DNA of 64,000 nt, taken from NCBI GenBank assembly GCA_041484195.1, contig JBGPHC010000003.1, positions 62,001 to 126,000 of the forward strand, in the 5' to 3' direction. Position numbers and translations under genes: made by a program. Positions within the stretch are counted from its first letter, which is position 1. Every line of letters starts with the position of its first letter. Of this stretch, positions 54,201-62,272 are shown piece after piece. The DNA comes from PSRI01 sp041484195. GTDB taxonomy: Bacteria; Bacteroidota; Bacteroidia; Chitinophagales; Chitinophagaceae. The notes under the pieces are model-generated. The model was not told the DNA's origin, made no database searches, and saw only the letters and a list, made by a program, of their open reading frames with translations.

Positions 54201-56327
54201 ATTCACAATTCCAAAGTGGGTGCTGGCAATAAATGCAATTCCTCCCCTTTCGTTTGCCAATACATATTTTTCCGACAATGCTTGCGTATTTGTCAATCGA
54301 AATGGATCATAGGTGAATATATTGCCAGCCAGGCAACCATTTACGAAGAAAAGAGGATATTTACCAGGGTTGTCATATAGGGAAGGTTCATCCAAATTAA
54401 ACTCCAATGTGCTGGCGGAAGAATGTCCAAAATAGGTTATAATTCCAATACCCTCTGCAAAGAGCGACTGCAACTCAGCGCTGGTCAATTGTTCTCCATT
54501 AAAAGCGGAATTTTTAGAGAAACTCCTCACATTTCCCCCATACAAGGTATCTTCAATAATGGCTTTATAGGCGTTCATATAACCATATAGCACGGCCTGA
54601 AGATAGGTATCACTTCCACCAATTGCGTGAACTATATTTTTCATCCAACTCTTAGCACCTATAGTTTGCGGTGTGTTGGTCAGGTTGGATTCATATTCTT
54701 TCAATTTAGTCAGATATTGATTAATTTCTGAACTTCGTATAACAGACAGTCTTCCAATAGGAGTAGCTGGTACCGTTTCCCCATCATTGGCCGCCAATAA
54801 ATTGTCGGACCCTGGGAAACCAAAAGTGGGAACCAGGTCAAGTAATGCAGAATTGGGGTCGCTTTCATTATTGCGATATAAGTCATATGTGACACCCTTA
54901 CCTATGATGAGCACAAATTTCGGCAGTGTGGCATACACATTTCTTGCATAACGAAGATAATTCTTGATCGATAAAGGATGCTTCTTAATACCGAGTCCAA
55001 ATTGGTCAACCAATTGGTCGATATCGTACACCTTTGCATTGAATCCTCCACCAGCAGATGAACTGCGGTACAATCTGTAAGCATCAACCAGGTTTCCATC
55101 AGGACCGGAATATAACAAGGGGTTGCTGATAATAAGATAATCTCCCTGGTTTGCCGGGGTGGCATAGTTGACAAAATTCCTAACATTGAAAGAATTGATG
55201 ACATTGATGTTGGATGCTTCCTCATTTACCAATACAAGATGGCGTGACTGTATAGATGCCGGAATTGCGAATCTGATCTTACCGGGAACTAACAAATCTC
55301 CGGCATATCTCTTTAGATTGGTAAGGTCATATAGCACGGGGGCCGTGCTTCCGTAATTGAAATTGGTGATCTCCAGGTAATTTCCACTGGCGCTGGAGGG
55401 CAGGTCAAATTCAAAATTTGTTGTCCCTCCAAAATTAAAAAGTCTTGGGTAGCTGAGCTCATATTTTGCTACTACCAGCCTATCGTTGGGATTTGCCGAG
55501 GTATTGCTGAGTTCCACGCTGACATTTCCAGAATTGATCAATGCCATGGGAACCGGCACCTGGTATTTCAAATCATTGAAAAAATCCATCTGCTGATCAA
55601 CCAATACTGAGTTATTGATCTTTGCTTTTAGTGTTCTTGAATTCAATGCGTTTCCTGACCCTGCAATGGAGAAACTCGCCCCCGGTCCACTGGTGTAAGG
55701 ATATAGATTCGTATGGTTTATGGTTTTCGGGGCAGAAGGATAAATATCATCGCTGGAATATCCTTCACCTATGTCGTAGCTTGATGAATAAACATATTCA
55801 CCCACCACCGCCGCAAAACCGGGGTTGATCTTATTCTTGAAATACATTCCTAAAGTGTACATGAAATATGTCTCTGGAGCCAATATATTGCCGGCAACAT
55901 TATTAACGTCGTCGCTTACGCGCAGATTCCCTCCCAGAGGATTAACGGTCAAAAAGAAAGCTGCTGTATCTGTTTCCAAACTCCATTTGTCTGAAAGCTG
56001 GAACGCGGGATCGCGGTATAAATTCTTGTCCGACTTACCATCATTCATTACACCCCAGAATTCTATATAGTCTGTTCCGCCCATGGGGCCCGAAACAACC
56101 GACGTAAATAGTGGCACCTCCTTTCCATTTCTCCACAACTGGAATTGTTCCACCGGCGTGCTGCCTAATCCAATCGTTTGAAGGGATGCTTGCGGGATGC
56201 GGTAAAGTCTGGTCTTGCCCACCGGGAATTTGAAATAGGTCTTATTGTAATCAATCCATTCATTATTGTACTGGGCATGCACCGCCAGGCCGCTCAACAT
56301 TAGTATAGCAACAAGAAGTCTTTTCAT
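51285..56327 (-). CDS. C25 family cysteine peptidase, type IX secretion sortase PorU-like (PorU2 type)
   Basis: 1680 residues from MKRLLVAILML; an ATG eight codons upstream forms a TAATG overlap with porV and is a real alternative. The signal peptide ends at VHAQ. A gingipain-type C25 domain lies at about 450-780: YFGHSSAST holds His635 and FVNGCLAGN holds Cys665. A CARDB-like domain (about 800-910) and a second one (about 1340-1470) follow, and the C terminus has NYPNPFTTST and KWDGTDQYSQKLANGVYLYRV, a FlgD/type A sorting-like domain, plus a 30-residue tail. It is far longer than classical PorU (about 1150) and matches the PorU2 type. It would cleave sorting tails of cargo at the cell surface with PorV. 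Confidence 0.85.
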   Translation of the reverse strand: MKRLLVAILMLSGLAVHAQYNNEWIDYNKTYFKFPVGKTRLYRIPQASLQTIGLGSTPVEQFQLWRNGKEVPLFTSVVSGPMGGTDYIEFWGVMNDGKSDKNLYRDPAFQLSDKWSLETDTAAFFLTVNPLGGNLRVSDDVNNVAGNILAPETYFMYTLGMYFKNKINPGFAAVVGEYVYSSSYDIGEGYSSDDIYPSAPKTINHTNLYPYTSGPGASFSIAGSGNALNSRTLKAKINNSVLVDQQMDFFNDLKYQVPVPMALINSGNVSVELSNTSANPNDRLVVAKYELSYPRLFNFGGTTNFEFDLPSSASGNYLEITNFNYGSTAPVLYDLTNLKRYAGDLLVPGKIRFAIPASIQSRHLVLVNEEASNINVINSFNVRNFVNYATPANQGDYLIISNPLLYSGPDGNLVDAYRLYRSSSAGGGFNAKVYDIDQLVDQFGLGIKKHPLSIKNYLRYARNVYATLPKFVLIIGKGVTYDLYRNNESDPNSALLDLVPTFGFPGSDNLLAANDGETVPATPIGRLSVIRSSEINQYLTKLKEYESNLTNTPQTIGAKSWMKNIVHAIGGSDTYLQAVLYGYMNAYKAIIEDTLYGGNVRSFSKNSAFNGEQLTSAELQSLFAEGIGIITYFGHSSASTLEFNLDEPSLYDNPGKYPLFFVNGCLAGNIFTYDPFRLTNTQALSEKYVLANERGGIAFIASTHFGIVNYLNIFMDGVYTAISKTKYGRPLGEVLAESVRQLLNLTGSNDYYGRLLAEEMALNGDPALQLPVHSNKADYAIEDPQVRLSPNLISVSDNNFSLFVKFYNLGMAVSDSIVLDIKRQLPDGSINTFFREKIPGVNYVDSIQFSIPINPIVDKGENKFIVTIDADNAVDEISESNNSITKDFHIIEDEITPIYPYNYSIINKNSINFFASTANPLSKVKNYVMEIDTTAAFNSSSKKTINESSVGGVIEFKPNINFDDSTVYYWRTALVPSDNNYVWNTSSFLYHSQDSAGFNQSHYYQHVQDQFQSILLNSDRSFYFEKESRMISAKMGLYPYFKDADITISRDQDRIASWMCEFNELQIVVFDSLTAKPWVNYNPIPTQGRFGSRPICFLPPSAFSFLMQDSSQRRHAMQMLDSIPDGDFVMIYWTGVATDQSFVLANKAFVKDWKADTVNLGPNRSLYHKMISLGLTDIDSFTRNVPFLFFFKKNRPNYPIYQHVGAKPDEYINTKFFLDESLQRGAVESPWFGPAIQWKDLHWDGKNIEPEPDSAYIQIYGKDLSGNESLLSTIQSAHDTSIGFIDAKQYPYLKLKMYTSDTIHCTPNQLLFWRLIADLPPEGALAPNIYFISKDTLEVGEKLHFSIAFKNVSPKAFDSMQIKMILTDHANVSHTILLPKGKPLISGDTLTIEYFIDTKDYPGNNTIFLDVNPDNSQPEQYHFNNFLYQSFYVKPDNFNPLLDVTFDGVHILKDDIVSAKPNIVIKLKDDSRFLALDDSSLMTVQLRYPDGTLRAFSFNNDTLRFIPSNLVAGGSDNTATIEFNPRLLQDGDYELIVTGKDKSGNKAGNLEYRTTFKVINKPMISNLLNYPNPFTTSTAFVFTVTGIDVPQNIKIEIMTITGKIVREITKSELGPIHVGRNITEFKWDGTDQYSQKLANGVYLYRVVTNLNGKSLDKYKSADDNTDRYFTNGYGKMYLMR

Positions 56328-56350
56328 CGTGAAGGTTTTGTGTCGCAACA

Positions 56351-57469
56351 TTAGTTTTCCTTTTTCCGAACGAGATCTAATCGCAAAGAAAAAATATGGG
56401 TATATAACGGATTCGATTGATTGGCCAGGTTCGTAAACGCATAGTCGATCGCCACATGCTTCAACTTAAATCCAGCGCCTATCCCTGGCTGATAAATCCA
56501 AACCTTCTTCTGATTCAGCGTATCTCCATCGGCCAGCGCTTTCTGGAAATTGTACACTCCACCTCTTATAAATATCAGGCTCTTGTATCCCAGCTCCATC
56601 CCTATACGTGGATCCACGCTCACAGGGTTGGTACTGATCACTTCATTTCGCTTACCATCAAACGTTGTATTGAGATTAATCTCAGCAAGCAGATTCAGAT
56701 TTTTGTTGAGCTTAAAATCATAAGCCGCACCCAGTATCAGGCTCGGCGCCGTCAACTCGGTTGACTTCACCGGGATATCATTGTTAGTGAGGTAAAGCGC
56801 CTGCTTTTCTTCATCTGTGAAACTGAAACTCCAGGCATTGAATGTAGTCGAGATATCTTTCGCTGCAACGCCGAATCTCCATTTTTTTGCCCGGATCTGA
56901 AAACCAGCGTCGAGTCCAAAGCCCCAGGCCTTGGCAAAACTTCCCACCACGCGATGGATCACCTTCGCGTTCACGCCAAAACTGATAGACTTATTTTCTG
57001 TCTTCTTCAGCAATTGCGCGTATGAAAAAATGAACGCATAATCGGCCGAAGAAAATGCCCGGATATTATTGTAGTTAATGGATCCATCGGGCTCCACCAG
57101 GAATAAAGTGTTGGGAATATCATCCACTGCAAATCGCAGGATAGAAAGTCCGATCGTTCGCTTTTGATCGCTCAACGGGATGGCAATGCTACCATAATCG
57201 TATTTCCCAATCCCCGCAAAATATTCGGCATGCATTAAATTGAGTGATGGATGTTCTCTTACTCCAACCAGACCGGCAGGATTCCAGTAACCCGCGGTTC
57301 CATCCTGTGTAGATGCTACCTGTGCCCCTCCCATACCCAATCCTCTTGCTCCAGCACCTATATTCAGGAATTCATTGGAATACTTCCTGAACTGGGCATA
57401 GCCATGTTTAGCAGCTCCAATCAGGCACAAAAATGCCATACTCAAGAGGGTTCGTTTCATCAAGATCAT
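56351..57469 (-). CDS. porV: PorV/PorQ family outer membrane beta-barrel protein, type IX secretion
   Basis: 372 residues. Signal peptide to about residue 26 (HGYAQ), then the family start FLNIGAGARGLGMGGAQVASTQDGTAGYWNPAGLVG and a series of amphipathic strands ending in IFSLRLDLVRKK. PorV shuttles cargo from the translocon SprA to the PorU sortase at the outer membrane. Its stop codon overlaps the candidate start of the PorU-like gene by one base, so both are co-translated. A TACATTTG box lies 56 bases upstream of its start codon. Confidence 0.9.
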   Translation of the reverse strand: MILMKRTLLSMAFLCLIGAAKHGYAQFRKYSNEFLNIGAGARGLGMGGAQVASTQDGTAGYWNPAGLVGVREHPSLNLMHAEYFAGIGKYDYGSIAIPLSDQKRTIGLSILRFAVDDIPNTLFLVEPDGSINYNNIRAFSSADYAFIFSYAQLLKKTENKSISFGVNAKVIHRVVGSFAKAWGFGLDAGFQIRAKKWRFGVAAKDISTTFNAWSFSFTDEEKQALYLTNNDIPVKSTELTAPSLILGAAYDFKLNKNLNLLAEINLNTTFDGKRNEVISTNPVSVDPRIGMELGYKSLIFIRGGVYNFQKALADGDTLNQKKVWIYQPGIGAGFKLKHVAIDYAFTNLANQSNPLYTHIFSLRLDLVRKKEN

Positions 57470-57524
57470 TTTCAGATAAGCAATTATTTGAGATTTATTG
57501 GTTAAGCTCTAAGTCCTTGGGACA

Positions 57525-57532
57525 CAAATGTA
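57525..57532 (-). promoter_or_regulatory. Candidate -7 box before porV
   Basis: TACATTTG on the minus strand fits TAnnTTTG and would start an RNA about 50 bases before porV. No TTG at the standard spacing was seen, so confidence is limited. Confidence 0.4.
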
Positions 57533-57613
57533 CCAAATGAATACTGACGGGGATTTTCAGGCATATAGGATCTAAATGTTTGTAACGGTTTCTGGTTCAA
57601 ATTATTGCCCTTT

Positions 57614-57644
57614 TTGGGTGGCGTTAACAACTAGTTTATTTTTG
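57614..57644 (+). promoter_or_regulatory. tyrS promoter, Bacteroidota type
   Basis: TTG (57614-57616), 20 bases and TATTTTTG (57637-57644) match the -33/-7 consensus. The -7 box ends 18 bases before the ATG. Confidence 0.75.
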
Positions 57645-57662
57645 TCAAAATGTCTGGAAAAT

Positions 57663-58940
57663 ATGACGCTAATTGAAGAATTAAAATGGCGGGGCATACT
57701 GCAGGATATCATGCCCGGAACCGAAGAACAATTGAACCGGGAAATGACTACAGCATATATTGGTTTTGATCCGACCTCCGACAGTCTCCATATTGGGAGC
57801 CTGGTGCCAATATTGCTTCTCATCCACCTGCAAAAAGCGGGACATAAACCCATTGCGCTGGTAGGCGGAGCCACCGGCATGATCGGTGATCCCAGCGGAA
57901 AAAGCGAAGAAAGAAACCTGCTTAGTGAAGATCAGCTTCAGAAGAATGCCGATTCCGTGAAAAAACAATTGGAAAGGTTTCTGGATTTCAATCCTTCCAA
58001 ACCCAATGCTGCTGAAATGGTGAATAATTACGATTGGTTCAGGGATATCAGATTCATCCATTTCCTCCGCGATGTGGGCAAGCATATTACGGTGAACTAT
58101 ATGATGGCAAAGGATAGTGTGCGTAAGCGGATTGACAGCGAGACCGGCATCAGTTTCACAGAATTTTCTTACCAGCTCATGCAGGCCTATGATTATTTCT
58201 GGCTATTCAATAACAAGAACTGTAAACTCCAGATGGGAGGAAGTGATCAATGGGGCAATATCGTTACAGGCACTGAACTGATCAGAAGAAAGACAGGTGG
58301 TGAAGCCTATGCATTCACCTGCACACTTATTACCCGGTCCGATGGAGGGAAATTCGGGAAGACAGAAAAAGGAAATGTCTGGCTTGACGCTGAAAAGACT
58401 TCTCCGTTCCAATTCTATCAATTCTGGTTGAATGCATCCGATGAGGACACGGAAAAATGGATCAGGATTTTTACATTCCTCCCCAGGAATGAGATTGAAA
58501 GCCTGGTCGCTAAGCACCGGCTCAATGCGAGCGTCAGGGCTTTGCAAAAGAGACTTGCACAGGAACTCACGGTATTTGTGCACGGAAAAGAGGAATATGA
58601 AAAAGCTGTTTCCACCACGGAAAGATTATTCAACAATCAGTCCGCCCCCGCTGAAACCCTAAGCATTAAGGACCTGGAAGGCATGGAAGGCGTTTTGAAA
58701 TTTGAGTTTCCGCTCGATAAAATCAGGACTGGCATAGACGTGGTTAGTTTTTTGGCAGAAACCGGCAGTTTTGCGAGTAAGGGTGAGGCCAGGAAAATGA
58801 TTCAGAATGGCGGAGTGAGCATAAACAGGCACAAAGTGAATGAAATTTCCACGCTTATTACCGAATCAGATTTGCTCCATGAGCAATATATCCTCATCCA
58901 GAAAGGAAAGAAACAATACTACCTTGTAAAAGTTCACTGA
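57663..58940 (+). CDS. tyrS: Tyrosyl-tRNA synthetase
   Basis: 425 residues from the ATG at 57663; the longer frame runs through the promoter. Class I signatures are DSLHIGSLVPILLLIH (HIGH type), YMMAKDSVRKRI and the KMSKS-type loop GGKFGKTEKG; the substrate-specificity segment is SYQLMQAYDYFWLF. An S4 RNA-binding domain is at the C terminus (TGSFASKGEARKMIQNGGVSINRHKV). It charges the tRNA-Tyr found at 44534-44616. Followed by the tRNA-Gln promoter. Confidence 0.98.
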   Translation: MTLIEELKWRGILQDIMPGTEEQLNREMTTAYIGFDPTSDSLHIGSLVPILLLIHLQKAGHKPIALVGGATGMIGDPSGKSEERNLLSEDQLQKNADSVKKQLERFLDFNPSKPNAAEMVNNYDWFRDIRFIHFLRDVGKHITVNYMMAKDSVRKRIDSETGISFTEFSYQLMQAYDYFWLFNNKNCKLQMGGSDQWGNIVTGTELIRRKTGGEAYAFTCTLITRSDGGKFGKTEKGNVWLDAEKTSPFQFYQFWLNASDEDTEKWIRIFTFLPRNEIESLVAKHRLNASVRALQKRLAQELTVFVHGKEEYEKAVSTTERLFNNQSAPAETLSIKDLEGMEGVLKFEFPLDKIRTGIDVVSFLAETGSFASKGEARKMIQNGGVSINRHKVNEISTLITESDLLHEQYILIQKGKKQYYLVKVH

Positions 58941-58957
58941 GCTCGCACCAACCAAAT

Positions 58958-58988
58958 TTGGATTAAACAGCGCGAGTCTTTATTTTTG
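58958..58988 (+). promoter_or_regulatory. Promoter of the tRNA-Gln pair
   Basis: TTG (58958-58960), 20 bases and TATTTTTG (58981-58988) form a full consensus promoter. The first tRNA starts 30 bases after the -7 box. Confidence 0.75.
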
Positions 58989-59017
58989 CATCCCCTTGAG
59001 GCACCCCTGTGGGAAAT

Positions 59018-59088
59018 TGGCCTATAGTATAATGGTAGTACGACAGATTTTGGTTCTGTTTGTCGAGGTTCGAATCCTCGTAGGCCAA
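59018..59088 (+). tRNA. tRNA-Gln (anticodon TTG)
   Basis: 71 bases. Acceptor TGGCCTA/TAGGCCA pairs perfectly; anticodon stem ACAGA/TCTGT around TTTTGGT; T-arm CGAGG-TTCGAAT-CCTCG. No encoded CCA. The only TTG-reading Gln tRNA in this window. Confidence 0.95.
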
Positions 59089-59092
59089 CGGG

Positions 59093-59120
59093 AAAGTTGA
59101 AGTTGAGCTTCGGCTTTTTT
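59093..59120 (+). terminator. Hairpin with T-run between the two tRNA-Gln genes
   Basis: AGTTGAAG and CTTCGGCT pair over eight bases (two G-T pairs) around TTGAG and are followed by TTTTT. Only 13 bases remain before the next tRNA, so the second gene depends on read-through or on RNA processing. Confidence 0.55.
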
Positions 59121-59133
59121 CATCTGGTCATTT

Positions 59134-59204
59134 TGCCCGATAGTATAAGGGTAGTACGACAGATTCTGGTTCTGTATGTTTGGGTTCGAATCCTAATCGG
59201 GCAA
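59134..59204 (+). tRNA. tRNA-Gln (anticodon CTG)
   Basis: 71 bases. Acceptor TGCCCGA/TCGGGCA pairs perfectly; anticodon stem ACAGA/TCTGT around TTCTGGT; T-arm TTGGG-TTCGAAT-CCTAA. Nearly identical D-arm and anticodon arm to the first copy, which suggests an old tandem duplication with one anticodon change. Confidence 0.95.
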
Positions 59205-59205
59205 C

Positions 59206-59250
59206 AAAGGGAAACAATCAGGATATTTTTCTGATCGTTTCCCTTTATTT
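59206..59250 (+). terminator. Intrinsic terminator after the tRNA-Gln pair
   Basis: AAAGGGAAAC with GTTTCCCTTT (ten base pairs), one mismatch, then ATCAG with CTGAT, around a nine-base loop; the right arm runs into TTTATTTC. Confidence 0.8.
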
Positions 59251-59393
59251 CATTTTATGACTGAAAATAAAACCAGGACAGATTAGTAAGAAATCAATTT
59301 ATTGGTAAAGAAATATCTTATGCACCTGCATATATTCAATGTCTGAACTTTTATCCATCCGATAATTCGTAAATTGTACTCAAAATAATTTTC

Positions 59394-60062
59394 ATGGAAG
59401 AACATATTGTGAAAGTCCTGTCGATAAATCCTGTCACACATAACGTGAAACAATACAGAGTGACCAAGCCCACCGGATATACTTTCATACCCGGACAAGC
59501 CACAGAACTAGCCATAAACTTACCCAGATGGAAAGAGGAGAGAAGGCCCTTTACCTTCACCAGCCTGAATGAATGGGACCATCTGGAATTCACCATCAAG
59601 AGCTATAGAGACCATGATGGTGTAACCAATCATCTGGACAAATTGAATCCGGGTGATGAACTGATTATCCACGATGTATGGGGCGCCATTCAATACAAGG
59701 GAGAAGGCACATTTATTGCCGGCGGTGCGGGAGTCACACCTTTTATCGCAATTCTGAGGCAATTGTATAAAGATGGGAAAGTGGGGAAAAACCAACTGAT
59801 CTTCTCCAATAGGACCAAAGCGGATATAATCCTGCAGGAAGAATTCCGAAGAATCCTGGGGAATAATTTTGTCAATACGTTTACTGATGAAAAGACTTCG
59901 GAATATGACTACGGCATCATTGATGGAGCCTATCTGCGTTCCCGCATCCCGGATTTCTCACGCCAATTCTATATCTGCGGACCCGACCCAATGGTAACAG
60001 CCATGCAGGAAACCCTTAAAAAACTTGGGGCCAAAGATTCGGTGATAACGGTAGAAATGTGA
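59394..60062 (+). CDS. FAD/NAD(P)H oxidoreductase of the ferredoxin reductase type
   Basis: 222 residues. The FAD-binding beta barrel has TFIPGQATELAINLP and RRPFTFTSL; the NAD(P)-binding half has FIAGGAGVTPFIAILRQL, LIFSNRTKADIILQEEF and the closing FYICGPDPMVTAMQETL. No iron-sulfur domain is attached. It moves electrons between a nicotinamide and a flavodoxin- or ferredoxin-like partner. The partner is not in the neighbourhood. Confidence 0.9.
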   Translation: MEEHIVKVLSINPVTHNVKQYRVTKPTGYTFIPGQATELAINLPRWKEERRPFTFTSLNEWDHLEFTIKSYRDHDGVTNHLDKLNPGDELIIHDVWGAIQYKGEGTFIAGGAGVTPFIAILRQLYKDGKVGKNQLIFSNRTKADIILQEEFRRILGNNFVNTFTDEKTSEYDYGIIDGAYLRSRIPDFSRQFYICGPDPMVTAMQETLKKLGAKDSVITVEM

Positions 60063-60178
60063 TATTCCCTCCGAAAAGGATTCAGCCTGAATAGGATTTA
60101 AATTCATCCCTGCGTCTCTGAACTTTGTTATTTTTAACTGCCACTTTCAAAATTGGGAGTCACTTAAAATTACGGCTT

Positions 60179-61315
60179 ATGACTGCAGGTAACGAAACAA
60201 CACCTTTTTACAAGAAAGCCAGCCTGAGTCTGCTCGGGCTCTCCCTGGCAGGAATAATCATTTATCTGGGGCAGGATATCATTATACCATTCGCCTTTTC
60301 GATCTTATTGGCAATTTTGCTGTTACCATCGGTGAATTTCCTTGAAAAAAAGAGATTCCCCAGGGTTCTCGCTATTTTTATCGTGCTCACGTTTGCAATC
60401 ATCTTTCTGGCTTCCCTTGTATATTTCCTGTCTGTGCAAATGATGAATTTTGCAAATGACATACCCTCGATCAAACAGCATTTGCAGGAACATTATGTCA
60501 CTTTGCAGAAATGGGTACGCAGTCAATTTAACATAACCCTGCGGGAGCAAAAAGAACTGCTCCAGAATGCTACCGCTAAAATGAAAGACTCCACTCCGGG
60601 CTATATTAGCGAGACTTTCCTTTCTGTCACACAATCTATCATGCTCATCGTATTGTTGCCGATTTACACATTTCTGATGCTTTACTACCGCGACATGATC
60701 AAAAGATTTCTGGTGGCCTTGTTCCAGGTTCACCACGAAGCCAAAGTGAAGGAAGTATTGAAAGAATCAAGATCCATCATCCAAAGCTATATGGTGGGAC
60801 TCTTGTTCGAAACGGCGGCCGTAGCAGCCCTGAATTCCCTGGGCTTCATAATCCTGGGTATCCAATATGCCATTTTCCTCGGAGTTTTGGCGGCCCTGCT
60901 CAACCTCATTCCTTATATCGGTGGTTTGGTTGCGGTAATTTTTTGCATGCTCGTGACGGTTACAAATTCCGCTCAATTTTCTGACGTCATCTGGGTAGCC
61001 GTCGTACTCGGAATTGTTCAGTTGATCGACAATAATTTTCTAATGCCCAAAATTGTGGGCTCAAAAGTGAAGCTCAATGCGCTGATGACCATTGTAGCCG
61101 TATTGATCGGAGGAGCTTTGTGCGGATTTTCAGGCATGTTCCTGGCCATTCCGGGAGTCGCTATTCTGAAAGTCATATTCGACAGGGTTGAAGGCTTGAA
61201 GCCCTGGGGCATTCTGCTGGGAGATGATATCACACCGGTTGCTCCCAGCCCGCTTATAAGGAAATTGCGGATCAAACGAAAAGGAAAACAGCCAATGCCG
61301 AAATCAGAGGACTAA
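60179..61315 (+). CDS. AI-2E family transporter (YdiK/TqsA type)
   Basis: 378 residues from the ATG at 60179 (MTAGNETTPFYKK); upstream codons have no family similarity. About eight membrane helices, with the characteristic GLVAVIFCMLVTVT, WVAVVLGIVQLIDNNFLMPKIVGSKVKLNALMTI and GFSGMFLAIPGVAILKV segments near the C terminus. The family exports small molecules (autoinducer-2 for TqsA, sodium for others); the true substrate cannot be deduced. Ends with a basic tail. Confidence 0.9.
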   Translation: MTAGNETTPFYKKASLSLLGLSLAGIIIYLGQDIIIPFAFSILLAILLLPSVNFLEKKRFPRVLAIFIVLTFAIIFLASLVYFLSVQMMNFANDIPSIKQHLQEHYVTLQKWVRSQFNITLREQKELLQNATAKMKDSTPGYISETFLSVTQSIMLIVLLPIYTFLMLYYRDMIKRFLVALFQVHHEAKVKEVLKESRSIIQSYMVGLLFETAAVAALNSLGFIILGIQYAIFLGVLAALLNLIPYIGGLVAVIFCMLVTVTNSAQFSDVIWVAVVLGIVQLIDNNFLMPKIVGSKVKLNALMTIVAVLIGGALCGFSGMFLAIPGVAILKVIFDRVEGLKPWGILLGDDITPVAPSPLIRKLRIKRKGKQPMPKSED

Positions 61316-61777
61316 TCCTTTATGCGGGTCGGCTTTCTTCCAGCCCGACCAAAAGCAGTGTCGGCATGCATCCTGATACCAATACGCTCATCAATTAAGT
61401 GTTTCCTCCTACCTTCCCATCCTGAAGGAACTGCCATCGCCTGCCTGTCAATGCTGGCAGAAGATCGAATTGATCTTTCCCGCTCTTATCCGCCAGTTCG
61501 CGAGATTTCCGTTCCGGATGATAAAATAGCCGCTGGCGGCTTTTCAGCCTCCATTGCCTCAGGAACCAGTTCTGCCGCAGTTCTGGATGTTCCCATCAAT
61601 CCCGATCCTTTGGCTTTAGGAACCACCGGACTGCTAAACCTGGAAGCATTGAGCATAGAGCCCTCCTTCATTCGGGGAAGAAATAAAGTCCGTGAAAAAA
61701 AACTTAATAACAATTGATTTCTTTTATGCAATCTTAAAATTCTTTATGCATAGTTTTGTAATATTAAACCGCTTGCC
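61316..61777. other. Intergenic stretch without a supported gene
   Basis: Downstream of the AI-2E gene is a GC-rich near-hairpin (GGTCGGC and GCCCGACC, 61327-61350) without a clear T-run. A plus-strand frame of 131 codons and a minus-strand frame of 81 codons overlap each other and match no known family; they look like chance frames or gene relics. The last 60 bases hold a candidate -7 box for the next gene. Confidence 0.45.
61751..61758 (+). promoter_or_regulatory. Candidate -7 box before the four-helix-bundle gene
   Basis: TAGTTTTG fits the TAnnTTTG consensus and lies 19 bases before the start codon at 61778. No TTG at 19-22 bases upstream was seen. Confidence 0.4.
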
Positions 61778-62230
61778 ATGATAAAATCCACCTTCTATAA
61801 ACCGCCACCTTTCATAGTTGAAAAACTTACCCGTCTTCTTAATTTATTGAGAGATGAGAAACGAAAATACGAACATATAGCAGAGACCATCAGCGACAAG
61901 GAATTCAAGCGCACTGTTATTAGCCTGGCGCAGGAGAGCAATCAATATGCTTGCGAATTATCATCCCAGATTCAGTCACTGGACGGGGACATACCACTCG
62001 AACATTTTCCAGACGAAAAAATCTATCCGGTTTTAGATATCGGATCACCAAATACGGAAAAGGAAGTATTATTTTTTTGCAGGGAAAGTGAGAAAAATAT
62101 GATTACAGCATACAGAGAGATTTTGAATGAACCCTATCTCATGGAGGGCGTGCGAAAAGTGATTCGATACCAATTGAACGGAATCATGTATGCTTTCCTG
62201 CAATTGAAATTACTCAGCAGCACAACCTGA
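61778..62230 (+). CDS. DUF2383-like four-helix-bundle protein
   Basis: 150 residues, mostly helical: EKLTRLLNLLRDEKRKYEHIAETI, EFKRTVISLAQESNQYACELSSQIQSL, then KEVLFFCRESEKNMITAYREIL and a final helix. This pattern is that of the PA2169/DUF2383 family, four-helix bundles related to the ferritin-like fold, usually stress-induced and of unknown function. Conserved metal ligands are not clear. It is followed by the converging small lipoprotein gene. Confidence 0.85.
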   Translation: MIKSTFYKPPPFIVEKLTRLLNLLRDEKRKYEHIAETISDKEFKRTVISLAQESNQYACELSSQIQSLDGDIPLEHFPDEKIYPVLDIGSPNTEKEVLFFCRESEKNMITAYREILNEPYLMEGVRKVIRYQLNGIMYAFLQLKLLSSTT

Positions 62231-62272
62231 TTTGTATTCGTACCTATTTGAAATTCTCAGGGCCCCATGGCC

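Noticed and set aside
61322..61731. Overlapping frames of 131 codons (plus) and 81 codons (minus)
   Set aside because: They overlap each other on opposite strands and match no family; neither has better support than chance, although one could be a gene relic.
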